Below are positions 42,959 through 54,885 of a stretch of DNA of 64,000 nucleotides, in pieces; position 1 is the stretch's first letter, and each line of letters starts with the position of its first letter. The stretch covers positions 52,523,336 to 52,587,335 of the forward strand of contig CM077006.1 of assembly GCA_039090855.1 (NCBI GenBank), given 5' to 3'. Below the pieces are notes generated by a model, which did no database searches, was not told where the DNA came from, and saw only the letters and a list, made by a program, of their open reading frames with translations. The position numbers were made by a program, and so were the translations under genes. The stretch is from Macrothele yani. Lineage: Eukaryota > Arthropoda > Arachnida > Araneae > Macrothelidae.

Positions 42959-43371
42959 TCTTAAAAATGATAACCTGAACCTATTCGTTTTTTTTTCAAG
43001 TACAATCGTATCGTAAACGAGCATATGACATGCTCACATGTAAATAACCATACGTAACAAATAACTGCGTCAATATAAATATAATCTCGTATTACTTCAT
43101 TTTAAATATTATAGATTTCAAGAGCAATTGTTTAATAAATGTGTAAAGTGACACACATAAATAATTAGTATAACAAAGTCGCTGATCACAAGTAATTTTA
43201 ATTATACATAAAGTATCTTTGTGTACGTTTTTACATTAACTATATTTGTGTCAACCTCATAAGTAATATATTGTCGCTTCATCACTGTATTTTTCATAAA
43301 GCTGTGCGGTTCATTTGCCCAGCATGTGACAACGAGTATATCTATTATCTCAGCTGTGCCATGGAATAATA
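42959..43371. other. Intergenic, nothing recognised
   Basis: AT-rich, with no coding match. Confidence 0.45.
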
Positions 43372-44919
43372 TACACTGGCTTGCAAAAATTAAGGACGAG
43401 GCGGTTTTTCGAATGTAACGTCGTGCAGAAGTGCTCCACATCGACTCAAATTATACCATAAGATCCCCAAGATGTAAGAATATGGTACAACTGAGCAAAA
43501 CCGTCCAAACAAGGAATCCAAAGGATACAAAGGCACTTTATTGAAAGGTAGCTTCGAGCACAACTGGACAGAAACGTCCATGTGACAGGCGGCTGCCAAG
43601 AAAAATCCAGTCCTTAGTAGGGGATATGATCACCCCTGACTGCGTTGCAGGATTTACAACGTCTGTCTATGCTGAGGACGAAGTTGTCAAGGAGCTGTTG
43701 AGGCATCGCGGCCCATTCCTCTTGTAGCGCCATTCGCAGCTGCGGAATCGTTGCTGACTTCTGGTGACGTGCTGCCAAGCGTCTCCCAAGAGGGTCCCTA
43801 CGTGTTCGATTGGATTTAGGTCCGGGAACCTTGCGGGCCAATCCACGTGTTGAATATCTTCACTCTCAAACATCTCTTCGACAGCCACTGTACGATGAGG
43901 TGTGGCGTTGTCGTCCATGAAGAGGAACTCAGGACCCACAACACCTCTAAACAGGCGCACGTGAGGCAGGAGAACCTCGGTACAATAACGGACACCAGTG
44001 ACTGAACCTCCTTGGAAGATGTGGAGGCTAGTACGGCTACCAAGCATGATACCACCCCAAACGAGAACTCCGCCACCTCCAAACCGGTCCCTTTCGATGA
44101 TGTTGGAGGTGTGATTGTGTGTTCCCTGCTCTCTCCAGATGTGTATACGTCCAGAATAGCTCGTCAGACTAAATCGGCTCTCATCCGTAAAGAGAACTCG
44201 ACCCCATAGCTGATGTGTCCAGTTCTTGTGTTCCTGGCACCACAGAAACCACCGTCTCCGATGAGCAGGCGTTAATGGCACACACCGTACTGGTCGTCGT
44301 GCAAATAGACCACCTTTGTGCAGCCTCCTGGCAACGATAAAACGCGATAACGGACGTCCCAGTTGTCTGTTGCATGTGCCTCACGATTTCTTCCGCTGTC
44401 TTCCGTCTGTCTCTTCTCGCCTGTAGGACAATATAACGGTCGTCCGCCACCGTGGTTGCTCGTGGACGACCACTGCTAAACTCTCGGACAGCTGTTCCTG
44501 TCGTTTGAAATGCTCTCCAAGGTCGTGAAACGAAGCTGTGAGCGTTCCCGAACTCTTCGGCCACACTAGTCACACTTCGACCTTCTCCAACTTCCCAATG
44601 ACGCGACCTCTCGTAAAGCCATCCAGATATCGTCTACTAGATTGCCTGTTGGCCGTATCACACGGTGGCAGCAAATCGACGTCGTTCAAACCGATGTACA
44701 CCGTGCAATAGACTTCACCGAATTGCTGAGCGTACACCGCCCGTGTGCTTTATACCCTTCCGACATTCCCCCCCCCTACGGCATGCTGCATATATGCGAA
44801 TGCCCTACCATACCTGACCCTAGTCTATCTCCTGATTGGTCTTTCGGTCCGTTCTGCCTGCTCGTTCCGCTGTTATGCTAATTTCTCCTCTTTGTCCTTA
44901 ATTTTTGCTCACCAGTGTA
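43372..44919 (-). mobile_element. Full-length Tc1-like element
   Basis: The left TIR TACACTGGCTTGCAAAAATT at 43372 matches the right complement AATTTTTGCTCACCAGTGTA at 44919, with AAGGACGAGG/TTGTCCTT inside. The length is about 1.55 kb, similar to the element at 33121. Confidence 0.93.
43614..44660 (-). pseudogene. Tc1-like transposase, DDE residues present, frameshifted
   Basis: The first residues lie in a separate frame (YLDGFTRGRVIGKLEKGRS, about 44650-44590). Then MTSVAEEFGNAHSFVSRPWR, SSGRPRATTVADDRYIVLQA and HMQQTTGTSVIA. A frameshift near 44290 leads to MPLTPAHRRRWFLWCQEHKN, VLFTDESRFSLTSYSGR (Asp), GGGVLVWGGIMLGSRTSLHI, LFMDDNATPHRTVAVEEMFE (Asp) and [15 protein letters not shown] (Glu). 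Another frameshift leads into LLDNFVLSIDRRCKSCNAVR and DHIPY at 43614. All three catalytic residues remain. The layout parallels the transposase at 33383-34497. Confidence 0.92.
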
Positions 44920-44984
44920 CTTCTAGTTGATTCTATGAATAAATGAGTATTTATGGAGTACACGTATTCCAAATTTGCAATCGA

Positions 44985-45240
44985 GCCGCGGATGGCTTAG
45001 TGGTTAGATATTCAGACTACTAATAGAGGGATCCCAGGTTCAAACCTAGCGTGAGAGGCTTGAACCTGGGGGCTCTCCGTGGTGGTGTGAATTTCTAACA
45101 GTCGCCGAATATCCTCCGTGATTCAAACGAGCACGTTAAGTGCTGGCCCCTGGGTAGGAATTCTCCGGTTTCATGTAAAGGTGTTCATTCCTAAGCCCCC
45201 TCTCCCTAATTTCTGTCTGCCTTCTATGTGCAAAATCGTA
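44985..45240 (+). repeat. Second tRNA-derived SINE-like family
   Basis: A-box-like TGGCTTAGTGG, then B box GGTTCAAACCT about 38 bases later, followed by a body unlike the main SINE family (GGGGGCTCTCCGTGGTGGTG and onward). An 11-bp perfect inverted repeat, CCCAGGTTCAA (45033) and TTGAACCTGGG (45060), includes the B box. No poly-A tail or target-site duplication was seen. Confidence 0.55.
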
Positions 45241-45367
45241 TCCTTATATGGTGGCGCCATCTAGTGTGATCTCTCACTTACAAACTATCCTGTCAGATTC
45301 GATTCGCTCTAATTTCAGTTTCTGTGCCCTGCCCGAAAAAGCACAATTTGAATGAAGTTAGAGCACA

Positions 45368-46735
45368 TAAGGTGCGTCGCAAAAATATAGAGACAGTCGA
45401 CTTTGCGCCGTGAACGCAATGCGAATATAGGTAGGAAGCTGAAGTGGTACCTAATTAGACACAACCCTACAACAAACGTTTCGATTCGTCGAGATGACCG
45501 GATTGTATGAAAAGAACACCACAAGGTGAAATAGTGTAATTTTAGGTGTCTCATAAATATAAAGACAACTATGTAAAGTAGTCACATGCAAATAAGATGT
45601 AAAAATTAGCATGTTGTACGCACGCGCATGGGCCGTAATTCGGTCCAGCCTACAAAAGACAGCGGACCTGCCGTCAGACATTCATTTGCCGAAATGCCAC
45701 GCAACAGTCAACTTTCTGAGGAGGAGGTGCAGAAGATTTGGAGACTGAGAGCAAATGGGTTGTCTGTAGCGAAAATTTGTAAAGCCATGGGGAGGAGTAG
45801 GGAAGTTATTAATAAAATTTTATCGAAACGCGGTGCGTTAACTGCCAGAACACGGCCTGGAAGGCCTCGAATAACAACCAAACGAGATGATCGTGCCATC
45901 ATGCGTTTAGTTTCATCCCAAAGGATATCACTATGTCAAGTTTCTCGGACTGTTGGTGTCACCGTCTCAAAGGACACAGTTAATCGACGAATCAAGGAAA
46001 GTGGCATCATTGTGTTCAGTAAAATGCGCCATTTGCCACACCTCACGCGGCGCCACAAGGAAGCTAGATTGCTATGGGCAAGCAGCCACATGCACTGGAT
46101 GGACGAGTGGATCACAACTATTTTTCCCGATGAGAAAAAGTTCAACCTGAAAGGCCCTGACTATTGGAACTGCTATTGGCATGACTTACAACGCGATTCA
46201 CGCACCTTCTTCAGCAGACAGAAAGGAGAGGGATCTGTGATGGTCTGGAGAACTTTTGCGTTCAATGGGACAACGGATATCGCTTTTTTCAAGGCAGGCA
46301 AAACTCCGAAACGTATCAGGACATACTCAGCAGCCACCTTCTACTGTTTGCCGAAACTCTAGCGGGTGTTGATTATATGTTTCAGCAAGACAATGCCTCC
46401 ATCCATCGGTCTGCGTCAACGAAAAGCTGGTTTAACACTCGTCATGTGACCGTAATGGATTGGCCAGCAATCAGTCTAGATCTGAACCCTATCGAGAACC
46501 TCTGAGATATCCTAGCTCGTGATGTGTATGCGAATGGAAGGCAGTTCTCAAGTGTGGTGGCATTGAAAGAGCTGATTGAACGAAGCTGGTACGCACTCCG
46601 TACAGAACACTTACATCACTTGGTGGACAGCATGCCCAATCGGGGTTTCAGTGTTATTCGGAACAACGGCTCCGCTATTCGTACCGGAGGTGCTCATAAC
46701 TAGTAAGTCTTTATATTTTTTAGACTGCGTATTTC
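45368..46735 (+). mobile_element. Tc3-like DNA transposon
   Basis: The left end has AAGGTGCGTCGCAAAAATAT and AGAGAC (about 45369-45394). The right end GTCTTTATATTTTTTAGACTG (about 46707) looks like its decayed complement. The length is about 1.37 kb around one transposase gene. Confidence 0.75.
45694..46703 (+). pseudogene. Tc3-like transposase
   Basis: It starts MPRNSQLSEEEVQKIWRLRA at 45694, with HTH LSVAKICKAMGRSREVINKI, then RPGRPRITTKRDDRAIMRLV and a second HTH through DTVNRRIKESGI. The first Asp block is Tc3-like, TTIFPDEKKFNLKGPDYWNC, then YWHDL and FFSRQKGEGSVMVWRTFA. A frameshift near 46295 is followed by DYMFQQDNASIHRSASTKSW (Asp) and SLDLNPIENL (Glu), with TGA at the expected Trp (about 46504). 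It ends NNGSAIRTGGAHN at 46703. The triad is complete; one frameshift and one stop are the only obvious lesions. Confidence 0.92.
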
Positions 46736-46828
46736 TGTTTTTTTTTCTAGTACTTGGCTTTGGAATTGTTACGTTTCCGTCAAATTATTGTGCAGCTGCG
46801 TGTGTTATGCTATTTTTGCTATAAATAT

Positions 46829-48477
46829 TGTTACAGTGGACACCCCCCCATCCTAAAACCTGAAGAAAACTCTAAAATTTGTCCGCCATGTCGCGTATGG
46901 TATGAGGTAGCTAGGAATCACAGTTCGGCAGGCTCACATGTTCTTTTACAGTTCAGTTTTTTTTATTTATTTCTCATTTACGTTGTTTTTCTTTCGGATG
47001 TTCTCTAAATTAATTAACAAAATTGCGGGATAATTGGGAAGTCGCTCCAATGCTCTTGAAGGCAAGAAACGCAATATTTTTGCCATTTTGAATTATTTCT
47101 ACCTGTGGGAAAAGGTAGCACTCAATGGTTGCTCTGGAAATTGATAAGAGCAAAGCGATAGGCAAGAAGAGGACTTCTAGATTTCTTGAGGAGGGGCCGA
47201 TGTTACGACCCACCCCGCCATTAATTTAGTAATTAATGGGCGTGGTTGATGTGTGAAATTAATTAAGTATTAATTGTTCGAGGCTTGATTGGAGTTTAAA
47301 AGTGTAAACAGCAGATAAAGTTTTATCTGGGGGTTTGGAAAGAAAAGAGGCGAAGAATTCTCTCTCTGGCTGGGTGGTCTCAGAATAGCTCTGTTAGGTC
47401 ATAAATATCAGGGCGCAGCTGACGGGCAGCCTATGCAACACGGAAAGGGAAAGAGGAATACGTATCGAATGAGCCACTTGAGTAGGAATGAATGAAGATG
47501 GGGGACGAAAGGTTTGGCGAATAATCGTAAATTCGTCGATTGTTTGGGGCATTTTCGAGAACAATTGCTCTCTGTGTGGTCCGTGCAGAAAAATAAGAGT
47601 TCGCACTTGGCATGAAAATAAGGAAGAAAAAAGTTTAGTTGTCTGTGCGCTCTCCGATGTGAAAGGCTGGATGCCTTGGATCTGCAAAAAATGAATTGGG
47701 AGAAAAATGAAGCAGCAAACCTCCCCGCATTTGGTAAGAAATGGAGACAACTCGAGGCAGCTGGAGATGCCAGTTTGCCATAAAGACAGCAGAATGCCTA
47801 AATCCGCAGGATAAAGCAGAAATTTCTAGGCTGGAGCGTAATGGAACTCAGCGACTGTTTGGCCTAATGAAAGCCAAGTTACAGGGGAATTAAGAAGTCT
47901 GCGAGTGGACAGTGGTCATTCCAATGAGAAGCGAAGCCAAGCAAAAGTCGGGTTCGGATGCCAACCACTGCAGTGTGGAATCGTCACCCCCATTCATCCC
48001 CTACTGTGGAGGAAGTGAAGAGATGCGCTTGTCTTACGGGGCGAAGCGAGGCCCCATGTGTGCGTGTGTGTGGTCGCGTAAGCAGCAGAGCCACTACGTG
48101 TAAGTGCGACGGGATAAAAACATGTCGAAAGAAAAATATGAGCGTAAGAGCGGTGGCTTCGATACCTAACAAATATACAGGTGAAATGTTGAGTTGCCGA
48201 TATACGCTTAAGGGTAAAAGCACGTCTGATTTCGCTCGGCCGAGATAATTAATCTTGGAAACCGCAACATCAGATGTGAGAGGGCCTATTTTGCTTAACG
48301 GCCACCTTCAAATCGTCACGAGAATAGATCAGTGTGCACTCTAATCATTGCAACAAAGTGCGGCGTGATATTACCATTTTTAATTGTGTGCTTCATTTAC
48401 ATCAAGCGTCAAAGTGAAGTGTTGAATCATCGGTGCTGCCACATGGTGCAAGTGTCTGTGTGCGTGTTTTTTTTTTT
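46829..48477 (+). repeat. Left arm of a 4-kb palindrome
   Basis: It begins TGTTACAGTGGACACC and is near-identical to the reverse complement of 49170-50819. A purine-rich GAGGAGGGGCCGA precedes a second TGTTACGACC at 47201, the arrangement of a polypurine tract and LTR start in Gypsy-type retrotransposons. Open frames of about 60-120 codons occur on both strands and are mirrored in the other arm; none resembles a known protein. The arm ends in poly-T. Confidence 0.93.
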
Positions 48478-49169
48478 GTCGAGTGATATTATGTGATGCA
48501 CAACGGATTTGCACAGCAAAGTCACGAAACTGTAAGTAGATGAATATTTCCTTTTTCTTTCTTCGCACATCTGCGAACTTGTGCCATCCCGACACCCAAA
48601 GCTGCATGGACATAGATGCAGTAATGCTGAGTGACTGAACCTCAGAGGAAATACCTGCACATACAGATTTCAATTTCTTACAGGGCCCATTTCCTGATTA
48701 CTTTTTTTACATGAATAAGGGAGAAGGTGTGGCCACAAATTCCGCTGGGCGGGACAGTTTCTTTTAACTTCGGTTCAGGACCAACGTCAGCGGGGCAGGG
48801 TTCTGCATGTGCATGCTTATTAGATTTAGTTAATTAACTTTGGCAGTATTTCGCACCTATAATCTTATACCGCAAATTAACGTGCTTGTGTATTCTGTGT
48901 CGCGAGTATTTTTAATGTGATCGTTTGCATATAATTTTTTTTTATTCTCTAAGCAATTGTACATGAATATCACCTGCAGCTCTGTTAGTGTGTAAACGAG
49001 AGTAGTATCTCTTGTTCAGATAGTCCGGTGGAGACTCAGTCGGCTGCGTTATCCGACAGTAAAGTGTGACACCGTATGCTGCCCACATATGAGGGGCAAT
49101 TGTCTATGCGCCTAGAGAGCGCCGGATCTGTTTAAATCTCGCAGAACGTTATTAAATGTTGTGTTGTGT
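48478..49169. other. Unique 0.7-kb centre of the palindrome
   Basis: This sequence is not repeated in the arms. It is flanked by poly-T on the left and poly-A on the right. It contains no recognised coding motif. A small TGCATGTGCATGCT run is near 48806. Confidence 0.7.
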
Positions 49170-50819
49170 AAAAAAAAAAAAAAAAAACACGCACACAGAC
49201 ACTTGCACCATGTGGCAGCACCGATGATTCAACACTTCACTTTGACGCTTGATGTAAATGAAGCACACAATTAAAAATGGTAATATCACGCCGCACTTTG
49301 TTGCAATGATTAGAGTGCACACTGATCTATTCTCGTGACGATTTGAAGGTGGCCGTTAAGCAAAATAGGCCCTCTCACATCTGATGTTGCGGTTTCCAAG
49401 ATTAATTATCTCGGCCGAGCGAAAATCAGACGTGCTTTTACCTTAAGCGTATATCGGCAACTCAACATTTCACCTGTATATTTGTTAGGTATCGAAGCCA
49501 CCGCTCTTACGCTCATATTTTTCTTTCGACATGTTTTTATCCCGTCGCACTTACACGTAGTGGCTTCGCTGCTTACGCGACCACACACGCACACATGGGG
49601 CCTCGCTTCGCCCCGTAAGACAAGCGCATCTCTTCACTTCCTCCACAGTAGGGGATGAATGGGGTGACGATTCCACACTGCAGTGGTTGGCATCCGAACC
49701 CGACTTTTGCTTGGCTTCGCTTCTCATTGGAATGACCACTGTCCACTCGCAGACTTCTTAATTCCCCTGTAACTTGGCTTTCATTAGGCCAAACAGTCGC
49801 TGAGTTCCATTACGCTCCAGCCTAGAAATTTCTGCTTTATCCTGCGGATTTAGGCATTCTGCTGTCTTTATGGCAAACTGGCATCTCCAGCTGCCTCGAG
49901 TTGTCTCCATTTCTTACCAAATGCGGGGAGGTTTGCTGCTTCATTTTTCCCAATTCATTTTTTGCAGATCCAAGGCATCCAGCCTTTCACATCGGAGAGC
50001 GCACAGACAACTAAACTTTCTTCCTTATTTTCATGCCAAGTGCGAACTCTTATTTTTCTGCACGGACCACACAGAGAGCAATTGTTCTCGAAAATGCCCC
50101 AAACAATCGACGAATTTACGATTATTCGCTAAACCTTTCGTCCCCTATCTTCATTCATTCCTACTCAAGTGGCTCATTCGATACGTATTCCTCTTTCCCT
50201 TTCCGTGTTGCATAGGCTGCCCGTCAGCTGCGCCCTGATATTTATGACCTAACAGAGCTATTCTGAGACCACCCAGCCAGAGAGAGAATTCTTCGCCTCT
50301 TTTCTTTCCAAACCCCCAGATAAAACTTTATCTGCTGTTTACACTTTTAAACTCCAATCAAGCCTCGAACAATTAATACTTAATTAATTTCACACATCAA
50401 CCACGCCCATTAATTACTAAATTAATGGCAGGTGGAAGTCGTAACATCGGCCCCTCCTCAAGAAATCTAGAAGTCCTCTTCTGGGCCTATCGCTTTGCTC
50501 TTATCAATTTCCAGAGCAACCATTGAGTGCTACCTTTTCCCACAGGTAGAAATAATTCAAAATGGCAAAAATATTGCGTTTCTTGCCTTCAAGAGCATTG
50601 GAGCGACTTCCCAATTATCCCGCAATTTTGTTAATTAATTTAGAGAACATCCGAAAGAAAAAACAACGTAAATGAGAAATAAATAAAAAAAACTGAACTG
50701 TAAAAGAACATGTGAGCCTGCCGAACTGTGATTCCTAGCTACCTCATACCATACGCGACATGGCGGACAAATTTTAGAGTTTTCTTCAGGTTTTAGGATG
50801 GGGGGTGTCCACTGTAACA
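49170..50819 (-). repeat. Right arm of a 4-kb palindrome
   Basis: Reverse complement of 46829-48477, ending GGTGTCCACTGTAACA, with the inner TGTTACG complement at 50446. A by-eye comparison of one 60-base block (47461-47520 against its partner) shows two mismatches. ATAT flanks both outer ends, compatible with a 4-bp target duplication, though it is itself palindromic. Confidence 0.93.
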
Positions 50820-51104
50820 ATATGAGATGTACATTTTAGATACTATTTCAGATATAATTAGAAATACCAGATATACTCACAATGGATTCCCTGTATATAC
50901 TCAAAAATGAGTGCGGGTCTTTTCCAAAAATGAGATTCAAGTATTCCGAGCTATTTTAAGCCGAGAATGTACCCAAAAAAGAGTACATTTTGCTCATTTC
51001 TAAGTACCAGTTTATAAAAGTGTATGTAGCTCAAAACGGGAAGATCTTTCCAGATCAACCGTTTACCATTTGTTTACTTATACCCTTTTGTATCCTGAAC
51101 ATAT
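50820..51104. other. Short intergenic
   Basis: GAGTGCGGG and GAGTACATT phrases suggest loose internal repetition, but there is no gene. Confidence 0.35.
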
Positions 51105-51300
51105 ACAGTATGTCTATAAATGAAGTATACAACTTCAGTATGCTATTAAAAAAAATACGATAGAAAAAAACTTCTCCAGTGGAGAAAGCAGCGTGTGTTT
51201 TGGTTTGCCGAGGCAAAATCTCTAACAACAGTTCAGTGTAAGTTCAGAATAGAGTACAAGAGGCAGCCGCCGACACGAAGGAGAAAATGTAAATGTGCAA
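51105..51300 (+). pseudogene. DDE transposase N-terminal fragment (15-kb family)
   Basis: CAGTATGTCTATAAATGAAG followed by TATACAAC resembles the TIR of the element at 15137. Downstream the frame reads WFAEAKSLTTVQCKFRIEYK and RQPPTRRR, matching the VVQRHF…GKEPPTRKS N-terminus at 15365. The sequence then loses similarity. It is a short, 3'-truncated relic. Confidence 0.5.
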
Positions 51301-51950
51301 CATATCGAAGATATGTTTCACATTTATTATTTTCGATATCTCTAATTGATAGATGATTGTCTTCCCGTATAATAACACGTGTATTGTATTGATGTTTGCC
51401 TCTGTAACACTCTATGAAGGTCTTCCTCCATACGCGATTAAAGCCTCAGACTCATGACCATTCACAAATTCCACCTGTAAATTGATTTTCCTAGATATTC
51501 ATCTTTATAGGCGGTTGCATAAGACTGAAAGTTTCTGAGACAGACAGACAGACTTTAAGTCGTCAGCTAAATTTAGTGGCGCATATTTGTTCTTATTTTG
51601 CATCAATTTTTTCGAAAAATGACAGCGCGAAAACACTTGTCAGGGGTTTACGAAACAACGCTTATGAAACAACGATGCCGATTACGAAACGCGAAACAAC
51701 GCTGCCCACGACCGACGACGCATGCGTGATAAACAGGTGCAGCCGGTTGTTATATTTACCACGACGACTTCCGTTTTTTCGAGACTAGTGTCAAGGTCGA
51801 ACACAGTATTGCACATTTTTTAGAAATTTTTTTTGTTATCCTTCAGAAATCTGCAGCTATAGCTAGCTGCATTTTTCAAGAATATATAAAAAGCAGCTTC
51901 CAATTACTGCACATTTCTTAGTGTGCGATGCCCTTTTTAGGTTGCATAAA
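51301..51950. other. Intergenic, nothing recognised
   Basis: A CAGA microsatellite is near 51540. An open frame at 51576-51788 matches nothing known. Confidence 0.4.
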
Positions 51951-53255
51951 TACCGATTGCGCCATATAAAAGAGGCCCCGTGGCCAGACGTTGTTAGGCG
52001 GGTTAAAGTTAAAACCGCTTTGTTCCATTTCTAACTGGTGTCTGCGTGTACAGCTGCAAAGAAATTCTCCGGAGTGGTTAGTCACAGCCAGAGCAGTGTA
52101 GGTACGCGGTCATAAGTGTAAGTGAAGAGAGAATAAAGGCAACGGAAATGGTTTTAAATACGGAACAGCGGATTTTTATTGTGGAACAGTATTTCAGAAA
52201 TAACTCATACAAGGTTTTAAATGAGTTCTTTACACAAAGATTTCCACATTGTGCAGCACAGGCGGAATCAGTGGTACAGAAGTTAGTGCGCAAATTTCGT
52301 GAATCCGGCAAGGTGAGGAAAAGAAACAAACCCAAGACAATATCAAGGATGTGTGCACAATGATGTTATAAAGCCATCGGAAGTCAATTCGCCGATTATC
52401 CTTTGCAACGTGAATATCTGCTACGTCATGCCGACGCATATACTTTAGGTGGATTTGCATTTTCGGCAGTACAAAGTCATTTCGCTCCAAGAACTTAAAA
52501 ATCCTGATTATGCAAGACGGATGCAATATTGTAAGTGGTTTCAGGAGACCATTGTCAGCGGTGAAATGGACCCAACACTTTATTACATGACAGATGAAGC
52601 ATGGTTTCATCTGTCTAGGTATGTCAATGGGCAAAACAGGATTTGGACCGACACAAATCCCCGACGGAAAATGGAGACTCCTCTGTACGACCAAAAGATA
52701 GGCGTTTGGTGTGCTGTGTCTGCGAAGAGGATAGTCGGCCCATTCCTCTTCACTGGCACCATCAACTCGGATCGCTATGTTCAGCAACTGTTCAACCCAT
52801 TTGTTGCCGCACTTACAGAAGAAGAGCGAACATATGCATTCTTTCAGAAGGATGGTGCAACGGCGCATACTTCGCGGAACAGTCTGGGGAGGACAGAACT
52901 GTATCGAAGGGACTATGGCCACCCAGATCACTCGATCTCTCCACCTGTGATTTATCTGTGGGGAGCATTGCAAGGGAAAGTATACGCAACTAATCCGCAC
53001 ACCCTTAATGAATTAAAAATGAACATTACGGATGCCATAGCCCAAATTACTGCCGATGAGTTGTGGCGCGTTACGAACAACATCGTGTGCAGCTGTGTCT
53101 TGATGTCGGAGGACAGCACTTTCAGCAATTGTTGTAAACGCAGGTAAATTGCTCCTGTTTTCTGTCATTTCAACTATTCTTTACCATGTACAGTAACATT
53201 GCCTGACTGTTGTCGTTCATTATACTCGGGCCTCTTTTATATGGCACACCCTGTA
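51951..53255 (+). mobile_element. DDE transposon with GGCCTCTTTTATATGGC TIRs
   Basis: The left TIR GCCATATAAAAGAGGCCCCG (51961) and right complement CGGGCCTCTTTTATATGGC (53228), then ACACCCTGTA, mark a 1.3-kb element with one transposase gene. Confidence 0.9.
52148..53147 (+). pseudogene. Arthropod-type DDE (Tc1/mariner superfamily) transposase
   Basis: The N-terminus MVLNTEQRIFIVEQYFRNNS, ending in VRKFRESGKVRKRNKPKT, starts at 52148. Frameshifts near 52350-52440 follow, then QYKVISLQELKNPDYARRMQ and YCKWF. The core reads LYYMTDEAWFHLSRYVNGQN (first Asp), YDQKIGVWCAVSAKRIVGPF and AFFQKDGATAHTSRNS (second Asp). The third block, normally SPDLTPPDFFLWG, is scrambled by a pair of compensating shifts (LWPPRSLDLSTCDL in the other frame, YLWGALQGKVY back in frame). 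The end NELKMNITDAIAQI is intact. It is disabled but recognisable. Confidence 0.9.
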
Positions 53256-54885
53256 TTTAGTATATCTCTGTTTGTAGAAGCATGAAGTAAATAAAAATCG
53301 GGTCGTGTAGATGTAAATACTGCATTTCATATTCTTAGTGCATAATTTTTGGTTGTCTTGGAAATAACATCAAAACGCAGGATATTTATTGAAAAAATAT
53401 CTGCCTTTCCTGAATATTTTAGGTCTAAACTAGTTTCTTGTGAGTGGATGATGACTGCGAAGGGGGAAAACCAGAATCGAAGAACAAATACAGACACCAT
53501 ATCTCAGTCGGCAATTTTCGGGAAATGCCGGAAAGAACTTCTTAGTATGGCATTAGAGATCATTCTCAAAGTTTTCTCTTTTAGTATGGGCATTAAAAAA
53601 AAGAACGTAGTAGTTTTCTGTGCCTTTTTAATGTTTCTTTTTTTCTATCCCATTAACCGTCAAACAACATAATTGCAAATGAAAACAGAGGCTGGGAAAG
53701 TATTCTCCATTGCTGTTGTTTCGGCGAGATGAGCTTTACTGGATGGATGGCTTCTCCGCAATTATGTTAATGATCACTTTGTTCTTATTCCGAGTACGGT
53801 GTCGCTAATGGTTTTTCATGCACTGGGATTAGTGGAAAGTACTCAACTTTTTCAGTGAGAGAGAGAGAGAGAAGTGCAGAAAGCGAGGAAGATGAGTTGA
53901 GAACACCAGGTGAGCTAGTGTAGGAAGGAATATTTACTGCATACGTGAATATTCATACAGCTGGGGAGGGAGGATGTTTTTTTAGACATGGCTAGTTGTT
54001 TTAATAATAAAAAAGAAAATTACTCCCTTCAAACACCCTACACATAATCTCCGTGTTATAAACCAGGCGTGGCCAAATTTTCCCTCACTAAGAGAAAATG
54101 TGCTTTGATCCATTTCTAAAAGATTAAGATAGAAAGAAAAGTATTCTGCACGCAGAGTATGTACTTGGAAATTTATTACACGCCATAATGATTTCTCCTG
54201 TAAACATCGCTTGCTCACACAAAAAAAAAAAGTTCCTCCTTAGTCCCTAAAAAATTAGTTCTTCAAAACAAGAACTTTTTATTTGAAGTTTGCTTACCTA
54301 AATAAAAGCCCGACATACAGGGGGGAAAAGCAGTAGTGTTCAGCAATCTGGAAAATAAAGGATGAGAATAAAACAAAATAATTTACAACAATAAAAACGG
54401 ATATGTCCAGAACCGATGCAAGCTTTTCTTGGGGCATATACAGGAGAAAATTAGGAGTATTTTAAGCCAACCTTTATTCATCTCCTCTTGATTCCAATAA
54501 CGACCTCTAAAATAAAAAAATAAAATTTAAAGACATGAAATTAAAAAAAAAAAAAAAATGCTTGGAGAATCCTAAATCCCGTAGTATTCAACCACTGGAA
54601 CACTATTCACTCAGAGAGAAAAAAAAACCCCTCACAGCTACATCAGGAGGGCGATGTAATAAATTACTCTGAATGTCTGGTATCGTTCCGAAGTTTGTTT
54701 CCGCTATACAGATGATAATCTTTTATAGTAAATTTTTATAAACTAGTCCCAGAAAATTTTTATAATTCCCACATGTATGTTCTTTTTCCACATACATGCT
54801 CGTTCGGTGTGGTTTTTTTTCCACAAACATATATGTAACTAATTGAATAGTATAAATTAGTACATATATACACAAATCAAGGCTA
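53256..54885. other. Intergenic, nothing recognised
   Basis: About 1.6 kb, AT-rich, with a GA microsatellite near 53856-53872 and A-rich runs near 54542. An open frame at 53349-53672 has no known motif. Confidence 0.45.

Noticed and set aside
47394..50238. Proteins of 118-122 codons encoded in both palindrome arms
   Set aside because: The mirrored frames are a consequence of the arm duplication; no motif or start context supports translation.
52230..53000. 256-codon minus-strand open frame
   Set aside because: It is antisense to the recognisable transposase at 52148-53147 and has no family resemblance of its own.
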